The notes: generated from the sequence alone by a model not told the origin. Positions 10,032 to 18,735 are shown, counted from the stretch's first letter. The stretch: DNA of 51,380 bases from Caldilineaceae bacterium (GCA_026645575.1 JAPKMW010000085.1:1-51380), one strand, 5' to 3'. Numbers and translations: made by a program.

Positions 10032-10107
10032 CTATTTAGTCCGCTCCTAGCCGGTCCATGACCGGCGCTTTGGGAGACCGGTTATGGACCGGCTAGGAGC
10101 TAAATAG
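10032..10107. repeat. Long palindrome in the ffh leader, GTCCATGAC apex
   Basis: Arms of about 30 bases (core CTCCTAGCCGGTCCATGACC) pair with their inverted copy with one mismatch and a 4-base bulge. Each arm also contains its own small hairpin, CCGGTCCATGACCGG. It begins about 12 bases after the predicted transcription start, so it would fold at the 5' end of the ffh mRNA. Confidence 0.8.
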
Positions 10108-10232
10108 TTACGGTGTTTTTACGCCGGTTGGTGCATCGCCTGGTGCCTTGGCCAACGGGCGCTTATTGCGTTTATTGGGCGTTTAGTTATTGCGCAGTTA
10201 TATTCGTTTGTAGTGGACAGAGATAAATTGCT

Positions 10233-11597
10233 GTGTTTGAAAATCTGACCGATAAATTACAGAGCATTTTTGATGGCCTCTCCCGCCAGGGCAAGCTCAC
10301 GGAAAATGATGTCAATCTGGCTATGCGCGAAGTGCGCATGGCGTTGCTCGAAGCTGATGTCAATTTCAAGGTGGTCAAAGAGTTCGTTGAACGGGTCAAA
10401 GGTCGGGCGATTGGCGCCGAGGTGATGAACAGCCTGACGCCGGCGCAACAAGTGGTCAAGATCGTCAACGAAGAGTTGATCCAGCTTTTGGGAGAAGCCG
10501 CGCCGCTCAACTTATCCGGCCAACCGCCCCAAGTGGTGATGTTGGTTGGCCTGCAAGGCGCCGGCAAGACGACGATGGCGGGCAAATTGGCGTTACGCCT
10601 TCGTAAGTCGGGGCAACGTCCGCTGCTAGTGGCGGCGGATATTTACCGTCCAGCGGCGATCCAGCAACTAGAAATTCTGGGCCGCCAGATCGACATCCCG
10701 GTTCACAGCGAAGGCACCAACGTCGCCGCCTCGACGATTGCCAAGAATGCGCTCCGGTTGGCGCGCGAAAAAGCCTATAATGTTGTCATTTTGGATACGG
10801 CCGGTCGCTTGCAGATCAATGAAGAGATGATGCAAGAGTTAGAGCAGGTGCGCATGGTTGCCAAGCCCAGCGAAGTGTTGCTGGTGGTAGATGCCATGAC
10901 CGGTCAGGAAGCAGTCAACGTCGCCCAAGGCTTCAACACACGCGTCCCGCTCACCGGTCTGATCATGACCAAAGTGGACGGCGATGCGCGCGGCGGCGCT
11001 GCCTTGAGTGTACGCCAGGTGACCGGTGTGCCGATCAAATTCCTTGGCGTCGGCGAAAAGCTGACCGACCTGGAACCCTTCCAACCGGATCGCCTTGCAG
11101 GTCGCATTTTGGGCATGGGCGATGTCTTAACCCTCATCGAGCGGGCGCAGAGCAACATCACCGAAGAAGATGCCATGGCGATGGAGCAGAAGCTGCGCGA
11201 TGGCGATTTTGACCTGGAAGACTTCCTGCAACAGCTTCAGCAGATCAAGAAGCTGGGGCCACTCACCGACCTGCTCTCCATGATTCCCGGCGTCAACCGG
11301 GCGATGAAGGATGTCGATCCCCAACTGGCTGAGGGGAGCCTGAAAAAGACCGAAGCCATTATTAGCAGTATGACGCGCAAAGAGCGCCAACTGCCCGATA
11401 TTTTGAATGCCAGCCGGCGCCGACGCATTGCCATAGGCAGCGGCACCACTGTGCAAGATGTCAACATGCTCCTCAAGCAATTCCGCGACATGCAGAAGAT
11501 GATGAAACAGATGGGCATCATGGGTGGCGGCAAAAAGAACCGCCGCGGTCGCGGGCTGCCCAACCTGATGAATCTTTTCGGTGGGCCAGGGCAGTAA
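10233..11597 (+). CDS. ffh: Signal recognition particle protein Ffh
   Basis: This SRP54 GTPase binds SRP RNA and signal sequences and targets nascent membrane proteins to FtsY and SecYEG. The 454-residue protein has the helical N domain, G1 GLQGAGKTT (106-114), DIYRPAA, DTAGR, TKVDGDARGG and the M domain with the RNA-binding SRRRRIAIGSGT motif and a Met-rich end (MQKMMKQMGIMGG). The GTG start is supported because the family begins MFENL-(S/T)-DKLQ exactly here. It leads the conserved block ffh-rpsP-khpA-rimM. Confidence 0.97.
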   Translation: MFENLTDKLQSIFDGLSRQGKLTENDVNLAMREVRMALLEADVNFKVVKEFVERVKGRAIGAEVMNSLTPAQQVVKIVNEELIQLLGEAAPLNLSGQPPQVVMLVGLQGAGKTTMAGKLALRLRKSGQRPLLVAADIYRPAAIQQLEILGRQIDIPVHSEGTNVAASTIAKNALRLAREKAYNVVILDTAGRLQINEEMMQELEQVRMVAKPSEVLLVVDAMTGQEAVNVAQGFNTRVPLTGLIMTKVDGDARGGAALSVRQVTGVPIKFLGVGEKLTDLEPFQPDRLAGRILGMGDVLTLIERAQSNITEEDAMAMEQKLRDGDFDLEDFLQQLQQIKKLGPLTDLLSMIPGVNRAMKDVDPQLAEGSLKKTEAIISSMTRKERQLPDILNASRRRRIAIGSGTTVQDVNMLLKQFRDMQKMMKQMGIMGGGKKNRRGRGLPNLMNLFGGPGQ

Positions 11598-11603
11598 ATA
11601 AAC

Positions 11604-11644
11604 TCACCGCGCCTAGGCAGTCATGGACTGGCTAGGCGCGGTGA
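11604..11644. repeat. Palindrome between ffh and rpsP, GTCATGGAC apex
   Basis: TCACCGCGCCTAGGCAGTC pairs with GACTGGCTAGGCGCGGTGA with a single mismatch and a 3-base loop. It lies inside the operon 7 bases after the ffh stop, so it could give partial termination or protect the ffh part of the transcript from 3' decay. Confidence 0.85.
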
Positions 11645-11696
11645 CAAAGTTGTTACATAAATTTACAAACTGTATCGAATAAGGAGTAAACAAATC

Positions 11697-11993
11697 GTGG
11701 TTCGTATTCGTCTGCGCCGTATGGGCGCCAAAAAACGCGCATTTTATCGTATTGTCATCGCCGATGGCCGCTCGCCGCGCGATGGCCGCTTTATTGAGAC
11801 CATCGGCACCTATGACCCGGCCTTGGCCGAAGCCCAAGGGGTCAACCTGCGCAAGGATCGAGCAGCCCACTGGCTCAGCGTCGGCGCCCAACCAAGCGAA
11901 GGGGTGGAACGCTTGCTGCGCAATGCCAATTTGATCGACAAGAACAACAAGCCGTTGCCCTACACACCGGCCACCGAGGGCGCTGCTGCTTAG
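11697..11993 (+). CDS. rpsP: 30S ribosomal protein S16
   Basis: This small ribosomal subunit assembly protein has 98 residues. The N-terminus VRIRLRRMGAKKRAFYRIV followed by ADGRSPRDGRFIE and IGTYDP is the canonical S16 sequence. AAGGAG lies 10 bases before a GTG start. The position after ffh and before a KH-domain gene is the usual bacterial order. Confidence 0.98.
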   Translation: MVRIRLRRMGAKKRAFYRIVIADGRSPRDGRFIETIGTYDPALAEAQGVNLRKDRAAHWLSVGAQPSEGVERLLRNANLIDKNNKPLPYTPATEGAAA

Positions 11994-12000
11994 TGACCTA

Positions 12001-12115
12001 TGTCAGTAAGACAGTAGGTCAGTAGAACAGTAAGACAGTTACACAGTTTGTCACTGTACTACTGTCCCACTGTCCCACTGTGCTACTGTCCCGCTGAGTA
12101 CACTGTCTTACTACA
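12001..12115. repeat. Word-repeat palindrome (CAGTAAGACAGT type) between rpsP and khpA
   Basis: The left half is built from CAGTA and GACAGT words; the right half holds their reverse complements (TACTGTC, CACTGTC, GTCTTACTAC). The result is a long imperfect inverted repeat inside the operon. It fills nearly the whole gap and stops just before the AGGAAA Shine-Dalgarno of khpA. Confidence 0.75.
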
Positions 12116-12123
12116 GGAAACTT

Positions 12124-12351
12124 ATGGAAGAGTTAGTCGAATTTTTAGCAAAATCGCTGGTGGAAGAACCCGACGCCGTGCAGGTGCAGCGCAAAGAGAC
12201 CCGCTATGCGACCATCCTGAAGTTACGCGTGGCGCCGACCGATATGGGCCGTGTGATTGGACGCAGTGGACGCGTGGCCAATGCCATTCGGGCCGTGTTG
12301 CGGTCAGCCACGCGCAATGACAATCGTGAAGTGATGTTGGATATTGACTAA
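12124..12351 (+). CDS. khpA: KH-domain RNA-binding protein KhpA
   Basis: The 75-residue protein is one type-II KH domain with the RNA-contacting loop GRVIGRSGRVANAIR (GRSG at 46-49). In other bacteria KhpA binds many RNAs, often with the Jag/KhpB partner, and affects cell division. Its position between rpsP and rimM is conserved widely. AGGAAA precedes the ATG. A strong terminator follows, so the operon probably ends here in part. Confidence 0.93.
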   Translation: MEELVEFLAKSLVEEPDAVQVQRKETRYATILKLRVAPTDMGRVIGRSGRVANAIRAVLRSATRNDNREVMLDID

Positions 12352-12386
12352 ACATCACGCTTGCCACGATAGGTGAAAGATGTTGT

Positions 12387-12420
12387 AAAAACAGCGGAAG
12401 CCGGTCTTCCGCTGTTTTTT
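12387..12420 (+). terminator. Intrinsic terminator after khpA
   Basis: AAAAACAGCGGAAG pairs with CTTCCGCTGTTTTT across a 5-base loop and ends in a run of six T. It is a textbook Rho-independent terminator about 35 bases after the khpA stop, and it separates rimM from the upstream block. Confidence 0.92.
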
Positions 12421-12490
12421 ATCAAGGGCCTGGGATTTGCTCTTGGCGTGCCTTGCGCCCATCAAGAACGAAGTGACCATTTCGCAATTA

Positions 12491-12559
12491 TTCCTGCTCC
12501 TGGCGAGTTCGTGACTCGCTCCAGTACGTTGCGAGTCACGAACTCGCCAGGAGCAGGAA
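12491..12559. repeat. Perfect 29-bp palindrome upstream of rimM
   Basis: The arm TTCCTGCTCCTGGCGAGTTC continues to 12519 and is matched without error by 12531-12559, with an 11-base loop. Each arm also contains a smaller hairpin, GCGAGTTCGTGACTCGC, of the GTCCGTGAC-apex family. It lies between the khpA terminator and rimM. Confidence 0.92.
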
Positions 12560-12608
12560 CTTATTTTTAGACGCTCGCTACCCCCAGGAAGACAAAACAA
12601 AGAGACAG

Positions 12609-13214
12609 ATGAATCAAAGCAGAAGAACCAATAGCGCCAACCGTCGTCAGGCGGCGGCAGCCCCCAAAGGCCAGCTCTATTACCACCGCAATGAAGCCGT
12701 CCTGGTGCCCGATGGCTACCTGGCCGTTGGCCGGATTGCCACTGCACATGGCATTCAGGGCGAAGTACGCGTTGAATTGTACACTGATTTCCCGGAGCGC
12801 TTTGCTCCCCAAGTCAAAGTCTTTATGGGCGAGTCGCTCACACCGGTAACCATTGAGTATGCGCGTCCCCATAAACAACAGATGCTGGTGAAGTTTGTCG
12901 ATGTCGAGACGCGCAACGATGCTGAAACGCTGCGTAATCAATGGCTCTTCGTTACGGAAAGTGATGCCGTCGAACTGGAAGCCGACACCTATTGGGTACA
13001 TGACATCGTTGGTCTCCAGGCACAGACCGAAAGCGGCGAAGCGTTAGGCGCGATCACCGATGTCTTGTTCACCGGCGCCAACGAAGTCTATGTGGTGGCC
13101 GAGCCGGATGGCACGGAGTTGTTGCTACCGGCCATTGCCGATGTGGTGCAAAAAGTCGATCTGGCTGCCGGTGTCATCACCGTCCGTTTGCTGCCCGGTA
13201 TGCGCGATGAATGA
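12609..13214 (+). CDS. rimM: Ribosome maturation factor RimM
   Basis: This factor binds the S19 region of the 30S subunit and assists processing and assembly of the 16S rRNA head. The N-domain begins LAVGRIATAHGIQGEVRV and the C-terminal PRC-barrel includes YWVHDIVGLQAQTESGEALG, TDVLFTGANEVYVV and LLPAIADVVQKVDL, ending in LLPGM. There is an N-terminal tail of about 38 residues before the core (201 residues in all). The usual next gene, trmD, is missing; dprA follows instead. Confidence 0.95.
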   Translation: MNQSRRTNSANRRQAAAAPKGQLYYHRNEAVLVPDGYLAVGRIATAHGIQGEVRVELYTDFPERFAPQVKVFMGESLTPVTIEYARPHKQQMLVKFVDVETRNDAETLRNQWLFVTESDAVELEADTYWVHDIVGLQAQTESGEALGAITDVLFTGANEVYVVAEPDGTELLLPAIADVVQKVDLAAGVITVRLLPGMRDE

Positions 13215-13296
13215 AATCATGGGGTCTCTGGATTGACAAAGCGCGCCATCTTGAGTATCCTCCCAACAACAAATTGTAAACAATTGTTAAGTTCTG

Positions 13297-13345
13297 TTAT
13301 TACGTGCTGCCGGTCCGCAACCGGCGATTCGGCAGTAAGCAATAA
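13297..13345. repeat. Nested palindrome between rimM and dprA
   Basis: Outer 16-base arms (TTATTACGTGCTGCCG) pair with three mismatches, and the inner part contains CCGGTCCGCAACCGG. The inner hairpin again belongs to the GTCCGTGAC-apex group, while the outer arms are unique to this place. Confidence 0.7.
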
Positions 13346-13369
13346 CTAGTTTTTTGTTGGACTTCAGCC

Positions 13370-14479
13370 TTGACAGCACTGCCTACGCAAGCCTACTGGG
13401 TTGCCTTCAATAAAGTGGCCGGGATTGGACCGGCGCGCTTGATGGCGCTTCTCAATGTTTGTGGTTCGATTGAAGCCGCCTGGAAAGCCTCCATTCAACA
13501 ATTACAAGCGGCCAACCTGGACAAGCGCAGCCAGGAAAGTTTGCTGTTGGCGCGCCGCCAACTGGATTTGGCCGCTGAATGGCAACGGGTGATCAAGGCC
13601 AGCGCCCAGATCTTGACCTGGGATGATGCCGATTATCCAGCCAATTTACGGGAGACCGATGCGCCGCCGCCAGTCCTCTACATACGGGGCCAACTGCTGC
13701 CGGAAGATCTGATGGCGGTGGCCCTGGTTGGCACCCGGCGCGCCAGCGCCTATGGGCGGGAAGTGGCGCACATGGCAGCCACCGAATTTGCCCATAACAA
13801 GATCACCATTGTCAGTGGGCTAGCCCTGGGTATTGACGCCGTCGCCCACCGCGCAGCGCTTGACGGCGGCTGGCGCACAATTGCCGTTTTGGGCAGTGGC
13901 GTCGATCAAGTCTACCCCATGCAAAATCGTGAGTTGGCCGATGCCATTATGACCAATGGTGCGCTGGTGAGCGAGTACCCCATTGGCACCCGTCCGGAAG
14001 CCAACAATTTCCCACCCCGTAACCGTATCATCAGCGGACTGAGTCGTGGAGTCGTTATTGTCGAAGCCAGCCAACGCAGCGGCGCCCTTATCACGGCTGA
14101 ATTTGCCGCCGAACAGGGTCGTGACGTCTTCGCCGTTCCCGGCAGTATCCTCCATCCCGGCAGCAGCGGTTGTAACCAATTAATTCGCCAGGGGGCAACG
14201 CCCTTTCTTTCGGTGATGGATGTGCTGGATCAACTTAATTTCGCCACTCTCAGCACGCAAACGATGGTGCGCCAAAGCACCCCCGTCGATCCGTTAGAGG
14301 CGCAATTGCTGGCCCTGCTGGCCGAAGAAACCTGTCACATTGACGAACTCGTCCGCCGCTTGGCGCTCCCTTCCAGCCAAGTGAGCAGCTTATTGACTTT
14401 ACTGGAACTCAAAGGCTTGGTGCGGCAAGCCGGTGGTATGAATTACATGAGCCTGACAAAAACAGTTAACAAGAGTTAA
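13370..14479 (+). CDS. dprA: DNA-processing protein DprA
   Basis: This single-strand DNA-binding protein loads RecA during natural transformation. The 369-residue protein has an N-terminal helix-hairpin-helix (FNKVAGIGPARLMALL), the Rossmann core with VALVGTRRASAYGRE, IVSGLALGIDAVAHRAAL, LGSGVDQVYP, EYPIGTRPEANNFPPRNRII and VFAVPGSILHPGSSGCN, and a C-terminal winged helix (about 310-365). The start is TTG, chosen because homology begins there. Presence of dprA is compatible with DNA uptake but is not proof of competence. Confidence 0.96.
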   Translation: MTALPTQAYWVAFNKVAGIGPARLMALLNVCGSIEAAWKASIQQLQAANLDKRSQESLLLARRQLDLAAEWQRVIKASAQILTWDDADYPANLRETDAPPPVLYIRGQLLPEDLMAVALVGTRRASAYGREVAHMAATEFAHNKITIVSGLALGIDAVAHRAALDGGWRTIAVLGSGVDQVYPMQNRELADAIMTNGALVSEYPIGTRPEANNFPPRNRIISGLSRGVVIVEASQRSGALITAEFAAEQGRDVFAVPGSILHPGSSGCNQLIRQGATPFLSVMDVLDQLNFATLSTQTMVRQSTPVDPLEAQLLALLAEETCHIDELVRRLALPSSQVSSLLTLLELKGLVRQAGGMNYMSLTKTVNKS

Positions 14480-14501
14480 CCGTTTGTTACTATACCCAAA
14501 G

Positions 14502-14524
14502 CGTGCGGCGTGCTACGCCGCACG
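14502..14524. repeat. Short perfect hairpin after dprA
   Basis: CGTGCGGCGT pairs exactly with ACGCCGCACG around a 3-base loop, 22 bases after the dprA stop. No T-tract follows. It may stabilise the mRNA 3' end. Confidence 0.75.
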
Positions 14525-14635
14525 ACTGGGAGCCTTAATTCTGCGGAATAGCCGAAGAAGAAATCACGATACACGAGCTGTGGATCAATGGCGATGCGCC
14601 GGCAACGACGCTGGTGCTAGAAACGAGGAAATCTT

Positions 14636-15709
14636 ATGTGGTATGCAACAATTTTGGCCGGCGGCAGCGGCACCCGCTTGTGGCCGCGCAGCCGACAACG
14701 TCAACCCAAACAATTTGCCGACATTACCGGCGCCGGTCGCACCTTGATCCAAGGCACCGCCGATCGTTTACAAGGGTTGGTGGGTGATGGCGAACTTTAT
14801 GTCGTCGTCGGGGAACGCTTTGCTCATCTCGCCGCCGAACAGTTACCCACCCTATCGGCCCAACAAGTGATTGTCGAACCGAGTGGTCGCAATACGGCGC
14901 CTGCCATCGGGTTGGCCTGTATCCATCTCCACCATCGCGACCCCAATGCGGTGGTAGCCTTTTTACCGGCTGATCATGTGATCACTGATCCCGTCGGTTT
15001 TCAGAATGCACTGAATGATGCCTTCCAGGCGGCGGACGCCGGTCACATTGTTACGCTGGGCATTACGCCCACTTTTCCCCACACGGGGTACGGCTATATC
15101 AAACGTGGCGAGCAGTTGCCGCTGACCGGTAAAGGGTCGCTCTTCACCGTCGAACGCTTTCTGGAAAAACCTAACCGCGCCACAGCCGAAGGCTTTTTAA
15201 TGAATGGCGGTTACTATTGGAACGGCGGCATCTTTATCAGTCGCGCCGACACGATGTTAGCCGAAATCCAGCGCCAGTTGCCGTCGGTCTACAGCCGGTT
15301 GCAACAGATCAAGAGCGCACTCGACCAGCCCGACGCCACTGCCGTTCTTGCCGAAGCTTGGGCGGAGATGCCCAACATCAGCATTGATTACGGCGTCATG
15401 GAAGGCGCACAGCAGGTGGCCGTGACGCCGCTTGACGCCGGCTGGAACGACGTAGGCAGTTGGGACGCGCTGACTAGTGTGATCCCCCTCGACGGCGAGG
15501 AAAATTGCATTGCCCGTGGTGAAACATTGACGATTCAGAGTCGTGGGAATATTATATATAGTGAACGGTTGGTGGCGTTGATCGGCGTTGATGATCTGGC
15601 GATTATCGATACCGAAGACGCCCTACTTATCGGTCACAAAGCACAGATGCAAAAAGTCAAAGATGTAGTCGAAACTTTACGCACCCAAGGCCGTACCGAA
15701 CTCTTATAG
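14636..15709 (+). CDS. manC: Mannose-1-phosphate guanylyltransferase
   Basis: This nucleotidyltransferase makes GDP-mannose from mannose-1-phosphate and GTP for glycans. Motifs are in order: the nucleotide loop LAGGSGTRLWPRSR, PKQF, VEPSGRNTAPAIGLA, VAFLPADHVI, GYGYIKRG, ERFLEKP, YYWNGGIFI and WNDVGSWDAL. The 357-residue length fits a single-domain guanylyltransferase without the fused isomerase. GAGGAAA lies 7 bases before the ATG. No glycan cluster is adjacent; the next gene is an unrecognised membrane protein. Confidence 0.93.
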   Translation: MWYATILAGGSGTRLWPRSRQRQPKQFADITGAGRTLIQGTADRLQGLVGDGELYVVVGERFAHLAAEQLPTLSAQQVIVEPSGRNTAPAIGLACIHLHHRDPNAVVAFLPADHVITDPVGFQNALNDAFQAADAGHIVTLGITPTFPHTGYGYIKRGEQLPLTGKGSLFTVERFLEKPNRATAEGFLMNGGYYWNGGIFISRADTMLAEIQRQLPSVYSRLQQIKSALDQPDATAVLAEAWAEMPNISIDYGVMEGAQQVAVTPLDAGWNDVGSWDALTSVIPLDGEENCIARGETLTIQSRGNIIYSERLVALIGVDDLAIIDTEDALLIGHKAQMQKVKDVVETLRTQGRTELL

Positions 15710-15717
15710 ATTTCAGC

Positions 15718-15776
15718 GGTTGGTTGATTGGTTCGCTGGTTTCGACAAGCTCAACCAGCAAACCAGTCAACCAACC
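15718..15776. repeat. Palindrome with TCGACAAGCTC loop, GGTTGGTT arms
   Basis: Arms of 24 bases starting GGTTGGTTGATTGG pair with two mismatches around the loop TCGACAAGCTC. The same 11-base loop occurs at 36980 between completely different arms. The arms resemble the GGTTGGTT words at 30874 and 37621. It fills the gap between manC and the Shine-Dalgarno of the next gene. Confidence 0.88.
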
Positions 15777-15798
15777 AACTTAACCAAGGACAGTTACC

Positions 15799-17526
15799 AT
15801 GATCAACTACGACCCACGCCGTCAACCTGCGCTCGTCCTGCTTGTCATTGGCGCCATTCTGGGGCTGATCCTTGGCTTGTTAATTGGCTGGGTCTTTTGG
15901 CCGGTGGAGTGGACCGGCGGCAGCCTGCGCGATCTCAATACGGCCGAGAAAGCGGAGTATATTGCCGCCGTCGCCGATGCCTTTGCCATTTATGACAGCC
16001 CGGAGGCCACCGCCGTTGCCCAACGGCGATTGGCGCCGCTCGATGACGGTAACCTGGCGCAAAGTTTCCAAGAGACGCTGGCTTACTTTAGCGCCAGTCA
16101 ATTCACCGATCGCGCCATTCGTGACAGCAATATTCGGCGGCTGGCTGTTGCACTCAATCTGTCGGCGGCGGGAGCAGCGCCGGCGCCACAGGAATTGGCC
16201 GGGGCCGAAGCGGCAGCTACGGCGACCAGCGACCCACAAGTGGCGCCAGCGACCAGCGAAAGCAGCAGTGGCATGGGTTGGGTTGGCTGGCTGCTCTGGC
16301 TGGGAACGGCGCTACTGTTGGTCGGTGGTGGCCTCTATATTTTGAGTCGCACGGGGCTGTCTGAGTTGCAGACGCTCTTCAAACGGCCCGCCCCTGCCCC
16401 AGATGGCATTGACGAGTTTGACGATCAGCAAGCCGCGGCTCCACACCGTGGGCGCACCGGCGGCAACTTGATCACAGCCGAACCGGAAGGCCCCTATTCG
16501 TTTGACCAGGAAGATGACGAGTGGAATGCGCCTGGACATGGAGCGCCGGAACCGTCCTGGCGCGATAACCCACGGCGGGATGATACGGTCTACCGCCGGC
16601 CCACAGCCCAGGTCTATGACGCTGCTTATGATGAGCCGGATGACGAATATGACCGGCTGCCACCCCACGGCAATCGCGATCTCACCGATGACGATTGGTT
16701 GGAAGAGGAGGAAAGCGACGAAACATTCCGGGGACAGCCCGATGATGAGCTGGATCAGGCGCCCTTCGATGATGACGATGACCCCCCTTCCGGTCCGCCT
16801 AATCGGTCGGGCGGGTCGTGGCGTCCGGCCCGTTCAAGCTATACTATTGATGTGGACGCCGATGATGTCAGCTTTGGCGACAAGAGCGGCTCGTCACCTG
16901 AGCACAGCCGCCCCGTTCCACCGGCAGCGCCCCCCGTCGAGCGCAATCCACCAAGCAGAGACAATGAACGCCCAAACGCCGCGTTAACTAGCGCCGCTTT
17001 TGCTCCCACACGTCAATCGATGTCAAGTGTGGCGAGCCAACGGACGACTGTTGTGCCGCCGGTCCGTTCCCGCACCACAGTGATTGACCAGCATGTGTTC
17101 CAGTATCAGATGGGGATCGCCGAGTATGATGAGTCACGGCCCATTGTTGATCCCCAAACGGGTAAATATATTGGCGAGTTTGGCATGGGTTCCAGCAGTA
17201 AAAATGGCCTGGCGCAAGTGGGGGCGGATCAACTCGTCGCACTGGAGGTCTGGCTCTTTGACAAAGCCGATGAACGCAATCTGGGCAACCAGACCCGTAT
17301 TCTCCTCAGCGAATATGCCATTGACCACAATCTGGAACAGGCATTCCTCAAAGAGCGGCAGGACAATCCCCGCCCCTTTACAGCGCAGCGCAATGTCACC
17401 TTTCAGCTAGAAAGCCAGAATCTGCTGCTCAATTGCCTCATCGTCGATGTTAAATATAGCACGAACCCCGCTTCCAAAGGGATCTTCGAGCAAATTAAAG
17501 TCGATATGACGGTGCAGAAGAAGTAG
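15799..17526 (+). CDS. Unrecognised two-pass membrane protein with acidic linker
   Basis: I do not recognise this 575-residue protein. It has a membrane helix at about 10-35 (ALVLLVIGAILGLILGLLIG), an extracytoplasmic helical domain (about 45-125), an Ala/Thr linker and a second membrane helix at about 160-183 (MGWVGWLLWLGTALLLVGGG). A long acidic disordered region follows (many DDE and Pro), and then a folded C-terminal domain (about 415-575). That domain includes YQMGIAEYDESRPIVDPQTG, VALEVWLFDKADERNLG and LLNCLIVDVKYSTNP. Both termini should be cytoplasmic. AAGGA lies upstream of the ATG. Its stop codon lies inside a palindrome shared with the convergent dGTPase gene. Confidence 0.75.
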   Translation: MINYDPRRQPALVLLVIGAILGLILGLLIGWVFWPVEWTGGSLRDLNTAEKAEYIAAVADAFAIYDSPEATAVAQRRLAPLDDGNLAQSFQETLAYFSASQFTDRAIRDSNIRRLAVALNLSAAGAAPAPQELAGAEAAATATSDPQVAPATSESSSGMGWVGWLLWLGTALLLVGGGLYILSRTGLSELQTLFKRPAPAPDGIDEFDDQQAAAPHRGRTGGNLITAEPEGPYSFDQEDDEWNAPGHGAPEPSWRDNPRRDDTVYRRPTAQVYDAAYDEPDDEYDRLPPHGNRDLTDDDWLEEEESDETFRGQPDDELDQAPFDDDDDPPSGPPNRSGGSWRPARSSYTIDVDADDVSFGDKSGSSPEHSRPVPPAAPPVERNPPSRDNERPNAALTSAAFAPTRQSMSSVASQRTTVVPPVRSRTTVIDQHVFQYQMGIAEYDESRPIVDPQTGKYIGEFGMGSSSKNGLAQVGADQLVALEVWLFDKADERNLGNQTRILLSEYAIDHNLEQAFLKERQDNPRPFTAQRNVTFQLESQNLLLNCLIVDVKYSTNPASKGIFEQIKVDMTVQKK

Positions 17527-17556
17527 CAGGTCGTAGGTGGCAGTGCCATCTGCTAC
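17523..17556. repeat. GTAG-headed palindrome that supplies both convergent stop codons
   Basis: GTAGCAG at the left pairs with CTGCTAC at the right, and a second hairpin, GGTGGCA/TGCCATC, lies within. The TAG of the left GTAG is the stop of the rightward gene, and the TAG of the minus-strand GTAG is the stop of the leftward dGTPase gene, so the two genes overlap the element symmetrically. Confidence 0.75.
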
Positions 17557-18716
17557 GCCCGCTCTTCCGGATCGAAGAGCCGCTTGTGTTCCTGAATGGC
17601 ATAGCGGTCGGTCATACCGGCCAGATAATCACAGACAACGCGTTCACGGCCACCGGGGTGGACTTGGGCGCGTTGTTGTATTTCGGGAGGCAGTTGCAAC
17701 GGTTCTTGGACATAGGCATGAAAGAGATCGCGCAGCGTGCGTTCGGCTTTGCTCGCCATGCGCACCACCCGGTAGTGGCGGTAGAAATTTTTGAAGAGGT
17801 ATTGCTTCAATTCACTATTCAACTGCTGGAATTCCAGTGAGTAATCGGCCACATTGGTCGGCAATGCCCGCAGATCGGCCAGCGAGGCAACGCCAGCCTG
17901 TGTCAAATTCTGTTCGGTGGCAGTGATCACATCGCTCACCTCCATGCCCACCATGCGGCGAATAAAACGATAGCGCACCATCGGGTTGCGCAGGTCAACG
18001 GTGAGCGACTCGCCCAAGCTCCCTAGCACCTTCTGGGCAATGCCCAATTGTAAAACGGCCGCCGGATCAAGAATGCTACTGCGTAAGCCGTCATCCATGT
18101 CGCTGGTGTTGTAGGCGATTTCGTCGGCCAGGTTGCTCAACTGACATTCGAGCGTGCCACGCTCTTCGGGCCAGTAATTGCGCGCATCCACCACATCATA
18201 ATCGGTGTCATGTTTGACCACCCCTTCACGCACTTCGTAGGTGACATTCAGCCCCGGATGTTCGGGGTAGCGCTGTTCCAGTTCGGTGAGAATGCGGTAG
18301 GTTTGCCGTTGATGGTCATAGCCGCCAAAGTTTTTCATTAGATCATTCAGCGTCGCCTCGCCTACATGTCCAAAAGGCGGATGGCCGAGATCATGGGCCA
18401 GACAGATGGCCTCGGTCAGATCCTCGTTGCCCCCTAGCGCGCGCGCCATCGTCCGCCCCACTTGCGCCACCTCGATGCTGTGGGTCAACCGGTTGCGATA
18501 GTGGTCGCCTTCCGAGTAGACAAAGACCTGTGTCTTGTATTCCAGACGGCGAAAGGCGGTCGTATGGACAATCCGGTCGCGATCGCGTTGATAGGCAGTG
18601 CGATAAGGGTGTTCCTCTTCAGGGTAGAGACGCCCGCGGCTGGCGCTGCTGCGCATCCCATAGGGCGCCAGAAACTGATCTTCGCGTTGTTCTAAGTCTG
18701 TGCGCGTCACGAGCAT
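17553..18716 (-). CDS. dgt: dGTP triphosphohydrolase-like HD-domain protein
   Basis: These enzymes hydrolyse dNTPs to deoxynucleosides and triphosphate, controlling nucleotide pools. The 387-residue protein begins with the family N-terminus (RTAYQRDRDRIVHTTAFRRL, then YKTQVF). It has the HD metal site in RLTHSIEVAQVGR (His79) and in CLAHDLGHPPFGHVGE (His108, Asp109), and LADEIAYNTSDMDDGL later on. It is of the dGTPase-like group 2 size, so substrate specificity may be broader than dGTP. A strong AGGAGG lies 6 bases before the ATG. Confidence 0.93.
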   Translation of the reverse strand: MLVTRTDLEQREDQFLAPYGMRSSASRGRLYPEEEHPYRTAYQRDRDRIVHTTAFRRLEYKTQVFVYSEGDHYRNRLTHSIEVAQVGRTMARALGGNEDLTEAICLAHDLGHPPFGHVGEATLNDLMKNFGGYDHQRQTYRILTELEQRYPEHPGLNVTYEVREGVVKHDTDYDVVDARNYWPEERGTLECQLSNLADEIAYNTSDMDDGLRSSILDPAAVLQLGIAQKVLGSLGESLTVDLRNPMVRYRFIRRMVGMEVSDVITATEQNLTQAGVASLADLRALPTNVADYSLEFQQLNSELKQYLFKNFYRHYRVVRMASKAERTLRDLFHAYVQEPLQLPPEIQQRAQVHPGGRERVVCDYLAGMTDRYAIQEHKRLFDPEERA

Positions 18717-18735
18717 GGCATCCTCCTTTAAGGAA

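Larger units (their letters stand above)
9817..10232. other. Intergenic region and 5' leader of the ffh operon
   Basis: This stretch holds one hairpin of the GTCCGTGAC-apex family, the ffh promoter, and a second long palindrome that would lie at the very start of the ffh transcript. The remaining 120 bases before ffh show no gene, riboswitch fold or Shine-Dalgarno stronger than GGACAGA. Confidence 0.6.

Noticed and set aside
12048..12320. Rightward frame beginning in the CAGT word repeat
   Set aside because: It starts inside the repeat and overlaps khpA in another frame; khpA has the KH motif and a Shine-Dalgarno.
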